Source: a virus
Length of the DNA stretch: 31,830 nt
IMG/VR virus record: IMGVR_UViG_3300027741_000175
Coordinates: 1 to 31,830 of that record
Direction: 5' to 3' (one strand)
The first letter of the stretch is position 1; the number at the start of each line of letters is the position of its first letter. The notes beneath the pieces were generated by a model. It was not told the origin of the DNA, made no database searches, and worked only from the letters and a program-made list of their open reading frames with translations. The translations under genes and the position numbers were made by a program. Of this stretch, positions 6,524 through 12,236 are shown one piece after another.

Positions 6524-6880
6524 CTAGATTTTCGCATTAGGTAGCGGAATGTCAATAGGCCAGCAGTCTCGCAGGGCATCAATTGTCCTGCGATGGGCCT
6601 TTAGCCACATTTCTTGGCGTTCCTGGCGGCTCAAATCCTTTCCTTGGTCAATCTCGTAATGACACCCTAGGCACAGCGCAGCGACTAAATTATCGTCAGC
6701 TTTTACCCCACGGCCTTTGCCGCCACCCCAGTTTGTGTGCGCCGCTTGCACCATATTGCCAGACCCACAGGCTTGACAGTCAAGGCTTGCCACCAGTTTC
6801 AGCAGCTTTTTTGACCTGACGTATGAATGTTTTGCGATCAACGATTGTCTCCAATGTGGAAAACCTGTGCATATTTGCAC
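6524..6880 (-). CDS. HNH-type nuclease, YbcO/DUF1364-like
   Basis: Up to 118 residues. CQACG (C35, C38), AAHTN (H48), LCLGCHYEIDQG (C70, C73, H74, D78) and LSRQERQEMW match the layout of YbcO-like (DUF1364) phage nucleases, with a zinc knuckle and HNH metal site. These are tied to phage recombination or DNA processing. The ATG at 6880 gives a 101-base overlap with the zinc-ribbon gene. A TTG at 6839-6841 with a GGAG 8 bases upstream is an alternative start giving 105 residues. It is the last gene before the terminator. Confidence 0.75.
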   Translation of the reverse strand: MQICTGFPHWRQSLIAKHSYVRSKKLLKLVASLDCQACGSGNMVQAAHTNWGGGKGRGVKADDNLVAALCLGCHYEIDQGKDLSRQERQEMWLKAHRRTIDALRDCWPIDIPLPNAKI

Positions 6881-6965
6881 ACTCTAACCGCCTTCTGCGG
6901 GTGTTGCCTGTGGATGTTCTGGATTCTTTGACAATTGTCCATGTTCCGCATTCTGGACATTTCAA
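6780..6965 (-). CDS. NrdR-like zinc-ribbon protein
   Basis: 61 residues: MKCPECGTW (C3, C6), VKESR (12-16), RRRRLECANMHRFSTLET (23-40; C29, H33). The order CPxC, xSR, RRRRxC, RFxTxE is that of the N-terminal zinc finger of NrdR, the repressor of ribonucleotide reductase genes. The ATP-cone domain is absent and the fourth cysteine is replaced by histidine. The start is a TTG (6963-6965) overlapping the methyltransferase stop as TTGA, with GAGGTG upstream. It probably binds DNA or RNA; its target is unknown. Confidence 0.75.
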   Translation of the reverse strand: MKCPECGTWTIVKESRTSTGNTRRRRLECANMHRFSTLETIVDRKTFIRQVKKAAETGGKP

Positions 6966-7609
6966 AACATCACCTCTTGGATTACCTTGGGTTGTTCAAC
7001 AAACATATCCACTTGTTTTGATGCTTGTTCTATGCGCTTGCAAGCAATATCAAAATATTTTGGCTCGCGTTCAATGCCTATGAACTTGCGCCCCATTTGA
7101 ATGGCGGCAAGTCCTGTTGTACCGCTTCCCATAAATGGATCAAGAATTGTTCCTACTGCTTTTACTGTGTCAATTGTCCAACGCATTAACTGAAGCGGTT
7201 TTTCTGATGGATGCCCATGTAAAACACGACCAACAGGATGACTAAAACGTTTTGTATTAGCGTCTAAACTTGTCCAAGCAATTTCACAATCTGCCATTGT
7301 TGGCACTGCGTTTTGTTTATCCCAAACAAGCCAACAACGTGAGGGCGGCAATCCATAATAATTACCACCCCAAAAAACAGTAATTTGAGACATATTTGCC
7401 AAATAAATTAATGTTTCAACTTCTGGCGGCGCATTGTCCCAAATAACCATTTCCTTAAATTCAGTTTTAGCGCCCCATGTGCCGCCCTGCATACGTTTGC
7501 CTAATCCGTAAGGTGGGTCTGTAATTACAGCATCCAGTTTGTCTAAAGTAGGCAATATTTCCATGCAATCGCCAAGATACAGCGTTGCGTTTTCTATTTC
7601 TACTTTCAT
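6962..7609 (-). CDS. Site-specific DNA methyltransferase (N6-A/N4-C class)
   Basis: 215 residues from the ATG at 7607-7609, chosen because it overlaps the upstream stop as ATGA; a 16-residue extension would run into that gene. Catalytic DPPY at 31-34, HPSEKPLQLMRW at 133-144 and the SAM-binding DPFMGSGTTG at 157-166 appear in that order, as in beta-type amino-methyltransferases (N6_N4_Mtase). No cognate restriction enzyme is adjacent, so it is likely an orphan enzyme shielding phage DNA or marking it. The target sequence cannot be read from the protein. Sampled 60-base blocks are more AT-rich than the flanking genes, hinting at separate origin. Confidence 0.92.
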   Translation of the reverse strand: MKVEIENATLYLGDCMEILPTLDKLDAVITDPPYGLGKRMQGGTWGAKTEFKEMVIWDNAPPEVETLIYLANMSQITVFWGGNYYGLPPSRCWLVWDKQNAVPTMADCEIAWTSLDANTKRFSHPVGRVLHGHPSEKPLQLMRWTIDTVKAVGTILDPFMGSGTTGLAAIQMGRKFIGIEREPKYFDIACKRIEQASKQVDMFVEQPKVIQEVMF

Positions 7610-7935
7610 TGGTGCGCCCTGTCTTGCAGTCGGTTGGTGGCCTCTCGAGTCCGCCAAATTTCGACATCTAGCCTTGATGCCTCAATTTCCCAGCGCAAGG
7701 TTTCCTCCTGGGCTATTGCCGCCGCCAGCCCTTTCAGCAAGGTGTGATATTCGGGGTCAGCGTAAGCTTCGCGTTCTTGGGCGTTTGCCGCCTCGTAGCC
7801 CATTTGCAAGGCATCTTTCATCAAAAGGGCTTTTTTTGACTTGCGGAATTCCTCCAAATACACCCGCTGGGCTTTGGCATCGCCATATGCTCTAGCTTTT
7901 GCGCGAATGTCTTGGGCGGCTTCTTCTGGTTTCAT
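7606..7935 (-). CDS. Hypothetical helical phage protein (109 aa)
   Basis: Mostly helical and highly charged, with EEFRKSKKALLMKDAL (28-43), AQEREAYADPEYHTLLKGL (52-70) and a C-terminal ETLRWEIEASRLDVEIWR. The last segment looks like a coiled coil. Proteins with this YADPEY..LL..L and RWE......EVWR arrangement occur in early regions of many proteobacterial phages, next to nucleases and methylases. I know no function. It has ATGA-type overlaps with both neighbours (7606-7609 and 7932-7935), so it is coupled to the VRR-NUC and methyltransferase genes. Confidence 0.7.
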   Translation of the reverse strand: MKPEEAAQDIRAKARAYGDAKAQRVYLEEFRKSKKALLMKDALQMGYEAANAQEREAYADPEYHTLLKGLAAAIAQEETLRWEIEASRLDVEIWRTREATNRLQDRAHQ

Positions 7936-8198
7936 TTCAAAACTCCAATCATGTTTAAAGCGGCTTCTGGGCTGTCAACACGCGCCAGCGTACCTCCAGT
8001 CCAACTTTCAAAAAAATCGCGTTGTAGGGGCGTTAAACGCTTTCTAGGGCCATTCTTGACCTCGACCAGAAAGGTGTGCCCCTTGTATCCCACCAAAAGG
8101 TCAACTGGTAGGCCAATAACCCAGACATAAGCGCCAGCGGCTCGCAGGGCACTAACAATCTGGTCTTGGTTTTGGTCAACCCTGGCGGCGTATCTCAT
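7932..8198 (-). CDS. VRR-NUC / PD-(D/E)XK family nuclease
   Basis: 88 residues, the usual size of phage stand-alone VRR-NUC proteins. R6 and NQDQIV open the domain; VDLLVG supplies the aspartate (D33) and LVEVKNG the E46-x-K48 of the nuclease core; LTPLQRDFFESW follows as in the family. Members of this group cut branched DNA such as Holliday junctions or flaps, which would fit debranching before packaging or recombination. Metal-dependent activity is inferred from intact motifs. Confidence 0.85.
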   Translation of the reverse strand: MRYAARVDQNQDQIVSALRAAGAYVWVIGLPVDLLVGYKGHTFLVEVKNGPRKRLTPLQRDFFESWTGGTLARVDSPEAALNMIGVLK

Positions 8199-8412
8199 TC
8201 ATTCGCTTTCGTAAGTCATCGGCAAAGGATTCACCCCTGCGCCTGGAAATGTCGGCAATCGTGGTTTGCCACCATGCTGATGCCTTGGCCTTGCCTAGTT
8301 CCTTGGTTTTCTGCTGGTGTCTCGTAATCCATTCCCGTGCTTCTGTCTGCCTCAATGTCTCCAGTAAGCACAAGTGCTCGGTCGATAACGACACGGCTGA
8401 ATGTTTGTCCAT
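8176..8412 (-). CDS. Hypothetical small phage protein (78 aa)
   Basis: The C-terminal two thirds has the pattern EAREWI......KELGKAKASAWWQTTIADISRRRGESFADDLRKR, typical of short helical phage proteins that place a Cys/Glu-Ala-Arg near the start and RRG near the end. The ATG at 8410-8412 has an AGGG 6 bases upstream. The first 60 codons overlap the other-frame gene at 8231-8455, and both seem real. It could begin at a later TTG, which would shorten the overlap. Function unknown. Confidence 0.6.
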   Translation of the reverse strand: MDKHSAVSLSTEHLCLLETLRQTEAREWITRHQQKTKELGKAKASAWWQTTIADISRRRGESFADDLRKRMNEIRRQG

Positions 8413-8455
8413 CTTTTACCCTGTCTAAAAGTTTGTGCGCTTCAAAATAATTCAA
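8231..8455 (-). CDS. Small phage protein (74 aa), overlapping the next gene
   Basis: Starts with TTG (8453-8455), overlapping the upstream stop as TTGA, with a strong AGGAGA ribosome-binding site 8 bases before. The first 36 residues (FEAHKLLDRVKDGQTFSRVV, then IDRALVLTGDIE) match a common short phage protein type: an N-terminal helix, hydrophobic helix and a terminal TGD. After that the frame remains open for 38 further residues with odd composition while another frame encodes the 78-residue gene. The conserved part probably ends near residue 36. Function unknown. Confidence 0.65.
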   Translation of the reverse strand: MNYFEAHKLLDRVKDGQTFSRVVIDRALVLTGDIEADRSTGMDYETPAENQGTRQGQGISMVANHDCRHFQAQG

Positions 8456-8682
8456 AATATATCTCCTGGGTCAGCCCAATGTTTCACAGGCGGCGTGTTG
8501 GGCAACAGGTCAGCAATGTTGCGTTTTGCTGGTTTGCTACCTGACCATTGGTGTTCGCTACACATTGGGCGCTGGCCTTCCATGTGAACTGACCAGCGTT
8601 TGGGGCATCCTGGCACACTGCACATCAGGCGCTGAACATCGTCTAGCGGGTCTTTTTTGGTGTCTGGTTTTACAAAGTTCAT
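8452..8682 (-). CDS. Small zinc-finger-like protein (76 aa)
   Basis: C21, C26, C41 and H44 (LMCSVPGC....WSVH....PMCSEHQW) form a likely zinc site. The block C.V.GC...WSV.......CSEHQW recurs in early regions of betaproteobacterial phages and usually lies next to a replication gene, as here. Its ATG overlaps the stop of the DUF1376 gene (ATGA). A DNA-binding or replication-accessory role is plausible but inferred. Confidence 0.7.
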   Translation of the reverse strand: MNFVKPDTKKDPLDDVQRLMCSVPGCPKRWSVHMEGQRPMCSEHQWSGSKPAKRNIADLLPNTPPVKHWADPGDIF

Positions 8683-9455
8683 TTTTGGTACTTTCCATCA
8701 ATTATCTTGGCGAAATTGGTTGCGTTCACTATCCACACCAGATCAGGTCGCCATGTCCTGTCCTTGGTTTCAAACCCCTGCGCCAGCTTGGTGTCGTTTG
8801 CAATGTAGGCAAAAAAAGAATCCCACCATGCCAACCCATCGGCTTGGCTTGCATACCCCTGTGGGCTGAATACAGACGGTTTTGCGGCTTGCAACCATCT
8901 TTGCCGTAGGTTGGTCTGCCTGACCCCATCCCAAACCCTTGGCTGGGCAAGCTGTGGCAAATGCTTTTTGTAAAGATTCAGAATGTCCTGATGGGGGCAA
9001 GTCGGCAACCCTGCCGACAAAGAATCTTTAGATTCTTTAATATGGTTATTGGTTATTGGTTCATGGTTATTGGTTGGTTGAACGTCTGTTGAACGCCCGT
9101 TTAACGCCTGTTCAACGACCGTTGATTCTTTGTTCAACGCTCGTTTAAGTGCCGATGCTTTTCCTGCCTTAGATGCGGTTTCAATTTGCAAGTGGTAATG
9201 ATCAATTTCTTTGTCGCAACGTCTGTGATGCCATTCGTTGTTTTCTAAAGTAAAAAACATATCCAAAATGCCACTCAAAACCTCTTGTTGGTCACGGGCG
9301 TTGACCTTCATTGAAAGTTCAAACAAAGAATTGGGCAATGCCTGTTCGGTGTCGTAGTAAATCCACAACAACTTAAGATAAATTCCAACTTCTTCATTCG
9401 TCAAAAATGAAGTGTCTTTAATGAAATCACCAATGTGGTGTTGGTAGTAATGCAT
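8679..9455 (-). CDS. DUF1376-family replication protein
   Basis: 258 residues from the ATG at 9453-9455, chosen for its GGAG 8 bases upstream and the family-typical opening MHYYQHHIGDFIKDT. The N-terminal DUF1376 domain (about 1-95) includes LTNEEVGIYLKLLWIYYDTE. A Ser/Thr/Asn-rich linker (about 105-145) precedes a second helical domain with conserved Trp and Arg (LRQRWLQA, then GLAWWDSFFAYIA). DUF1376 proteins occur at the replication-initiator position of many phages, with the origin often inside or nearby. No helicase or polymerase is encoded, so host replication enzymes must be recruited. Confidence 0.82.
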   Translation of the reverse strand: MHYYQHHIGDFIKDTSFLTNEEVGIYLKLLWIYYDTEQALPNSLFELSMKVNARDQQEVLSGILDMFFTLENNEWHHRRCDKEIDHYHLQIETASKAGKASALKRALNKESTVVEQALNGRSTDVQPTNNHEPITNNHIKESKDSLSAGLPTCPHQDILNLYKKHLPQLAQPRVWDGVRQTNLRQRWLQAAKPSVFSPQGYASQADGLAWWDSFFAYIANDTKLAQGFETKDRTWRPDLVWIVNATNFAKIIDGKYQK

Positions 9456-9490
9456 AAAGCATCTCCGCAAATCTCCCAGAAAAGAAACCT

Positions 9491-9542
9491 CGGCAGGAGG
9501 GGAGTTCTCTTTTCGGTGGGGTAGCTACTCCCCACCTAGCCG
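9491..9542 (-). promoter_or_regulatory. Structured leader with two competing hairpins
   Basis: GGTGGGG (9515-9521) and CCCCACC (9530-9536) form a perfect 7-bp stem. The same CCCC-side bases can instead pair with 9491-9504: CGGC/GCCG, AGG/CCT and GGGGAG/CTCCCC, 13 bp with one mismatch and one bulge. The two folds exclude each other. The element lies between the 54-residue gene and the replication gene start, within its leader. No U-tract follows either stem on the minus strand, so if regulatory it would more likely act on translation, RNA stability or protein binding. Confidence 0.5.
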
Positions 9543-9556
9543 TGTTTCAAACAATT

Positions 9557-9721
9557 CTATTCCACTTTGTCTATTAGAAACAAGTCACCAAAATCATCCA
9601 TACACATTACGCCAAGATTGACGTAGTGAGTCTTGCCCGTTTGTTCATCGTAACGCTGCGACCACACATTCTTTTGATAGTGCAAAGCGCATCGACTCCA
9701 AAACCAATTTACTTGTTTCAT
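9557..9721 (-). CDS. Small hypothetical protein (54 aa)
   Basis: Start ATG at 9719-9721 overlaps the TGA of the Cro-like gene (ATGA); TAG is at 9557-9559. The protein is compact and aromatic-rich: it starts MKQVNWFWSRCALHYQKNVW and ends DDFGDLFLIDKVE, with RYDEQTGKTHYVNLGVM between, suggesting a small beta-sheet domain. Coding density and tight coupling support it. No family recognised. As the second gene of the leftward early operon it may be regulatory or host-directed. Confidence 0.7.
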   Translation of the reverse strand: MKQVNWFWSRCALHYQKNVWSQRYDEQTGKTHYVNLGVMCMDDFGDLFLIDKVE

Positions 9722-9870
9722 TTAAACCACTTAGGACGCAAATTTTTTAACTGCCAGATTCGACCTTGGGGGATTGCTTTCCATTGAGAAACCGCCCCTC
9801 GGCTGATGCCCAAAATCCTAGCGAGCTCACTCTGTGACCCTGCCAATTTGATAGCTTGTTGTTTTTCCAT
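9718..9870 (-). CDS. Cro-like / YdaS-type HTH regulator (50 aa)
   Basis: Starts at ATG 9868-9870 and ends at TGA 9718-9720. The product opens MEKQQAIKLAGSQSELARIL, then GISRGAVSQWKAIPQGR: a textbook helix-turn-helix in which SELARIL is the first helix and RGAVSQW the recognition helix. Its length and the Q-W-K-A-I-P ending match Cro/YdaS-type phage regulators, which bind as dimers. It is first in the leftward operon and faces the rightward operon, so it probably controls both early promoters and its own gene. No CI-type partner is visible. Confidence 0.88.
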   Translation of the reverse strand: MEKQQAIKLAGSQSELARILGISRGAVSQWKAIPQGRIWQLKNLRPKWFK

Positions 9871-9878
9871 TTGTTTAG

Positions 9879-9896
9879 TTTACTATACTTTGTAAA
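9879..9896 (-). promoter_or_regulatory. Operator/promoter candidate for the Cro-like gene
   Basis: TTTAC (9879-9883) and GTAAA (9892-9896) form an imperfect 18-bp dyad just upstream of the regulator gene. On the minus strand the same bases contain TATAGT (9882-9887), a good -10 hexamer; no clear -35 is seen at 16-18 bases. Overlap of a -10 with a dyad is what an autoregulated promoter should look like. The 9-base TTTGTTTAG (9870-9878) directly beside it recurs at 9950-9958. Confidence 0.45.
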
Positions 9897-9941
9897 AAAG
9901 CAACATTAGGGAAAGCACTTAGAAAATAACTGTGATTGGGC

Positions 9942-9970
9942 TTGCAATCTTTGTTTAGCTGGCTTAACAT
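9942..9970 (+). promoter_or_regulatory. Rightward early promoter candidate
   Basis: TTGCAA (9942-9947) and TAACAT (9965-9970) are separated by exactly 17 bases; each matches the sigma70 consensus at four of six positions. It is placed 44 bases before the first rightward gene (10014). The second copy of TTTGTTTAG (9950-9958) lies in its spacer, where a bound regulator would block polymerase. The remaining bases of 9871-10013 hold no gene that I can support. Confidence 0.45.
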
Positions 9971-10013
9971 TCACCCATGCCCTGAACTTCTCGGGGTCTT
10001 TTTAGGAGTCGCA

Positions 10014-10136
10014 ATGCTAAATGAAGCAGACATAGATGAATGGCGCTGGAGGCAGATACTTACCCGCCGCATACACCCAGATGACCAACCCCCAATTGAG
10101 GATGAACAAGATGAAATACCCCAGAACGATGAATGA
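10014..10136 (+). CDS. Small acidic early protein (40 aa)
   Basis: Start at ATG 10014 chosen because TTAGGAGT lies 5-6 bases upstream; the longer frame from 9936 would include promoter sequence. The product begins with a helix (NEADIDEWRWRQILTRRI) and ends in a strongly acidic tail (EDEQDEIPQNDE). As first gene of the rightward operon it is expressed early. Acidic early peptides often bind host proteins or mimic DNA, but nothing in the sequence proves this. No family recognised. Confidence 0.6.
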   Translation: MLNEADIDEWRWRQILTRRIHPDDQPPIEDEQDEIPQNDE

Positions 10137-10278
10137 AGCATTCCCCCACACCGTGGAATATGGCGCATCCATAGAAATCCACGTTGCCCACATTTCCACC
10201 ACTGACAAGATCATCATGGCCGTTGCTGTGTGTGCTGTTGTTGTGTTGGTTCTTGACCTTTTTATTTGGAGACCATGA
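10111..10278 (+). CDS. Small membrane protein (about 55 aa)
   Basis: A single hydrophobic segment near the C-terminus (IIMAVAVCAVVVLVLDLFIW) follows a polar stretch with HVAHISTTDK. The start is uncertain: ATG 10111 has GAGG 9 bases upstream; ATG 10102 and 10129 are in frame. It overlaps the end of the 40-residue gene in another frame. The orientation is probably N-out or N-in with a very short tail. Function not recognised; a small inner-membrane effector is possible. Confidence 0.6.
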   Translation: MKYPRTMNEAFPHTVEYGASIEIHVAHISTTDKIIMAVAVCAVVVLVLDLFIWRP

Positions 10279-10279
10279 A

Positions 10280-10477
10280 ATGAACGCTGACGAACTTATC
10301 GACAACATCAAATTCATTGCTGACAAACAGTATGAAGGTGAACCCGCACAAAACCGCTTGGCCTATCACGTTGGGCTTTTAGAGTCGCACTTGCGAACGC
10401 ACATCAACCTTGTGGAAACCGCACAGGAATACATCAAAGAACTTGAAATGAAATTGATTGCAAAGGAATCGGAATGA
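10280..10477 (+). CDS. Small helical protein (65 aa)
   Basis: Start at ATG 10280 is fixed by GGAG 8 bases upstream; the longer frame from 10184 would read the membrane-protein gene out of frame. The product begins MNADELIDNIKFIADK, then LAYHVGLLESHLRTHINLVE and a C-terminal charged helix (IKELEMKLIAKESE). It is likely a helical bundle or coiled-coil dimer. Short early proteins with this YHVGLLESxLR pattern occur in phages, role unknown. ATGA overlap with the lipoprotein gene. Confidence 0.68.
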   Translation: MNADELIDNIKFIADKQYEGEPAQNRLAYHVGLLESHLRTHINLVETAQEYIKELEMKLIAKESE

Positions 10478-10746
10478 GAATGATCACCTACTCACTTTTG
10501 TGCTGGATGGCATGGGTTACCGCTGGTTGCTCTAGCTTGCCAGGGTCAACCCCCCAAGCGCCCAATCAAGATTTGATTGTTGACAAACAAGTGCAACCGA
10601 TGGGCAGGAATGAAGTTATTGACGCTGTGCGTCAATGCGAATCATCTGGCCTTCGCGCCATCCCGCTATACGCCAAACGCAAGATCAATGGCTACACAGT
10701 TGAGACTGTGGTGGAAGTTACTTGCGGCCCTAAATACGCTTACTAA
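10474..10746 (+). CDS. Probable phage lipoprotein
   Basis: 90 residues. A short N-terminus (MRM), a hydrophobic stretch (ITYSLLCWMAW) and VTAGC-SS give a lipobox-like site at C19; Thr at -3 is less usual than Leu or Val. The mature part has two more cysteines (C54, C84) around LRAIPLYAKRKINGYTVETV, possibly a disulfide. AAGGA lies upstream of ATG 10474, which overlaps the previous stop. It is probably anchored in the cell envelope. Early phage lipoproteins can block superinfecting phages; this role is inferred. Confidence 0.65.
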   Translation: MRMITYSLLCWMAWVTAGCSSLPGSTPQAPNQDLIVDKQVQPMGRNEVIDAVRQCESSGLRAIPLYAKRKINGYTVETVVEVTCGPKYAY

Positions 10747-10754
10747 GGAAAATC

Positions 10755-11372
10755 ATGGAAACCAAAGGATTGATTGAACGTGCATTCCAAAAAGAACCGC
10801 CAATCGGCAAGCACATTGCCGCAGCGTTTGTCAAAGCGCAAAAAGCGTTTGGCCCTGCTTTAAAGACCTCTACAAACCCGCATTTTCGTAGCAAGTACGC
10901 TGACCTCTCCAACTGCATTGAGGCCGTTATTGGGGCTTTAAACGACAACGGCATAGGCTTGATGCAGCGCACCTATGACTGTCCAACTGGCGTGATGGTT
11001 GAGACAATCTTTGTCCACGAATCTGGGGAAGTCATGGAGTGCGGTTTGCTTCATGTGCCAGCCGCCAAACAAGACCCCCAAGGGTATGGCTCGGCCTTGA
11101 CCTACGCTAGGAGGTATAGCCTTTTAGCCGCCACTGGCCTAGCCCCAGAAGATGACGATGGCAACGCTAGTTCACGCCGCACAGAAGCACCACAGATTGA
11201 CGCAGGAATGATGGATGACCACATTGCCGCAATTGATGCCAGCGCCAATAAGGAGGAGTTGCAAACCGCCTACAAAGCAGCGTATGACGCTTGCAAAGGC
11301 GACCAGACTTGGATTGCCAAGGTCATCAAAGCAAAGGCAGACCGCATTGCCAAAGCAAAGGAAAAAGCATGA
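10755..11372 (+). CDS. erf: ERF-family single-strand annealing protein
   Basis: 205 residues. The ERF core is seen in AFVKAQKAFGPALKTSTNPHFRSKYADL (24-51) and in the signature QDPQGYGSALTYARRYSLLAATGLAPEDDDGNA from residue 106. The C-terminal third is a flexible linker plus a Lys/Ala-rich helix. ERF proteins anneal complementary single strands and circularise P22 DNA after entry. The partner exonuclease follows with an ATGA overlap, making a two-gene recombination system like Red or RecET. Confidence 0.93.
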   Translation: METKGLIERAFQKEPPIGKHIAAAFVKAQKAFGPALKTSTNPHFRSKYADLSNCIEAVIGALNDNGIGLMQRTYDCPTGVMVETIFVHESGEVMECGLLHVPAAKQDPQGYGSALTYARRYSLLAATGLAPEDDDGNASSRRTEAPQIDAGMMDDHIAAIDASANKEELQTAYKAAYDACKGDQTWIAKVIKAKADRIAKAKEKA

Positions 11373-11995
11373 GTGACGAACAACGCATTGAGGAATGGTT
11401 TACCGCCCGTCTTGGCAAGGTAACTGCCAGCAGGGTTAATGACGTTATGGCTAAAACCAAAACAGGCTACTCGGCAAGCCGGGATAGCTACATGACCCAA
11501 TTAGTCCTTGAACGCATCACCCAGACCAAGGCCGAGGGGTTCACCTCTCAGGCTATGCAATGGGGGGTTGAGCAGGAAATCTACGCTTTAGCGGCCTATC
11601 AAGCCCATTGTGGATGGGATACAGATGCTGTTGGCTTTGTCCCCCATCCAACCATAGAAATGGCTGGCGCAAGCCCAGATGCCCTTGTTGGGGATGATGG
11701 TGTTGTTGAAGTCAAATGTCCCGAAAGCAAAGGAATGCTGGAGACATTGCTTACCAAAAAAGTACCCGCCAAATACTTTGCACAGATGCAATTTCAGCTT
11801 TCATGCACAGGCAGACAATGGGCCGATTATGTTGTTTTTGACCCCAGAATGCCACCTAAAGCACAGCTATTTGTAACCCGCATCCCACGGGATAACGCAT
11901 TTATCACCGAGATGGAGGCCGAGATTGTCAAATTCTTAGCCGAGGTCGATTCCCAAGTTCAGCTATTAAACAATTACATAGAAAGCCAGCCATGA
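11369..11995 (+). CDS. YqaJ/lambda-type exonuclease
   Basis: 208 residues from ATG 11369, chosen for its ATGA overlap with the ERF gene. Motifs in order: EEWFTARLGKVTASRVNDVM (8-27), GVEQE (66-70), GASPDALVG with D104, and VVEVKCP with E114 and K116, the PD-(D/E)XK active site of the YqaJ viral recombinase family. It should digest one strand from double-strand ends so ERF can anneal the exposed strand. Tyr/Gln-rich helix AQMQFQLSCTGRQWADYVVF near 140-160 is also family-like. Confidence 0.92.
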   Translation: MSDEQRIEEWFTARLGKVTASRVNDVMAKTKTGYSASRDSYMTQLVLERITQTKAEGFTSQAMQWGVEQEIYALAAYQAHCGWDTDAVGFVPHPTIEMAGASPDALVGDDGVVEVKCPESKGMLETLLTKKVPAKYFAQMQFQLSCTGRQWADYVVFDPRMPPKAQLFVTRIPRDNAFITEMEAEIVKFLAEVDSQVQLLNNYIESQP

Positions 11996-12234
11996 GCAAG
12001 ATCAAAAAAGAAATTACCGCTATCGTGGGCCAGTACACCAACAAAGAAGGCCAGCAAAAGAACCGCTATCAGCGCATTGGGTCAATCATTGATACCCGTA
12101 ATGGGGAAATGCTCAAGCTGGATGTAATCCCTCTAAAGGAAAACGGGTGGGACGGTTGGGCATATTTGAACGACCCGCGCCCCTATGAATCCAAGGGCTT
12201 GCCAGCAGACAACGATGACGATCTCCCGTTTTAA
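11992..12234 (+). CDS. Small SSB-like protein with acidic DDDLPF tail
   Basis: 80 residues. The body looks like a short beta-barrel (ITAIVGQYTN.EGQQKNRYQRIGSIIDT, then MLKLDVIPL). The C-terminus is DNDDDLPF, nearly identical to the DDDIPF tip by which bacterial SSB docks its partner proteins. Placed directly after ERF and exonuclease with an ATGA overlap, it probably binds single strands or recruits host replication proteins. It is far shorter than E. coli SSB (178 residues), so an OB-fold SSB assignment remains a proposal. Confidence 0.65.
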   Translation: MSKIKKEITAIVGQYTNKEGQQKNRYQRIGSIIDTRNGEMLKLDVIPLKENGWDGWAYLNDPRPYESKGLPADNDDDLPF

Positions 12235-12236
12235 TC

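Noticed and set aside
7610-7657. N-terminal extension of the methyltransferase
   Set aside because: It overlaps the upstream gene and adds no motif; the ATG at 7609 overlapping the upstream stop is the better start.
8729-9000. Two extra minus-strand frames inside the replication gene
   Set aside because: They lie wholly within the DUF1376 gene in other frames and show no conserved-looking sequence or start signal.
9991-10005. Hairpin and T-run ahead of the first rightward gene as a terminator
   Set aside because: The CCC/GGG pairing leaves too small a loop once extended and the T-run belongs to the spacer before the ribosome-binding site.
9971-10326. Minus-strand frames opposite the first rightward genes
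   Set aside because: They are antisense to coupled genes with ribosome-binding sites and would cross the control region.
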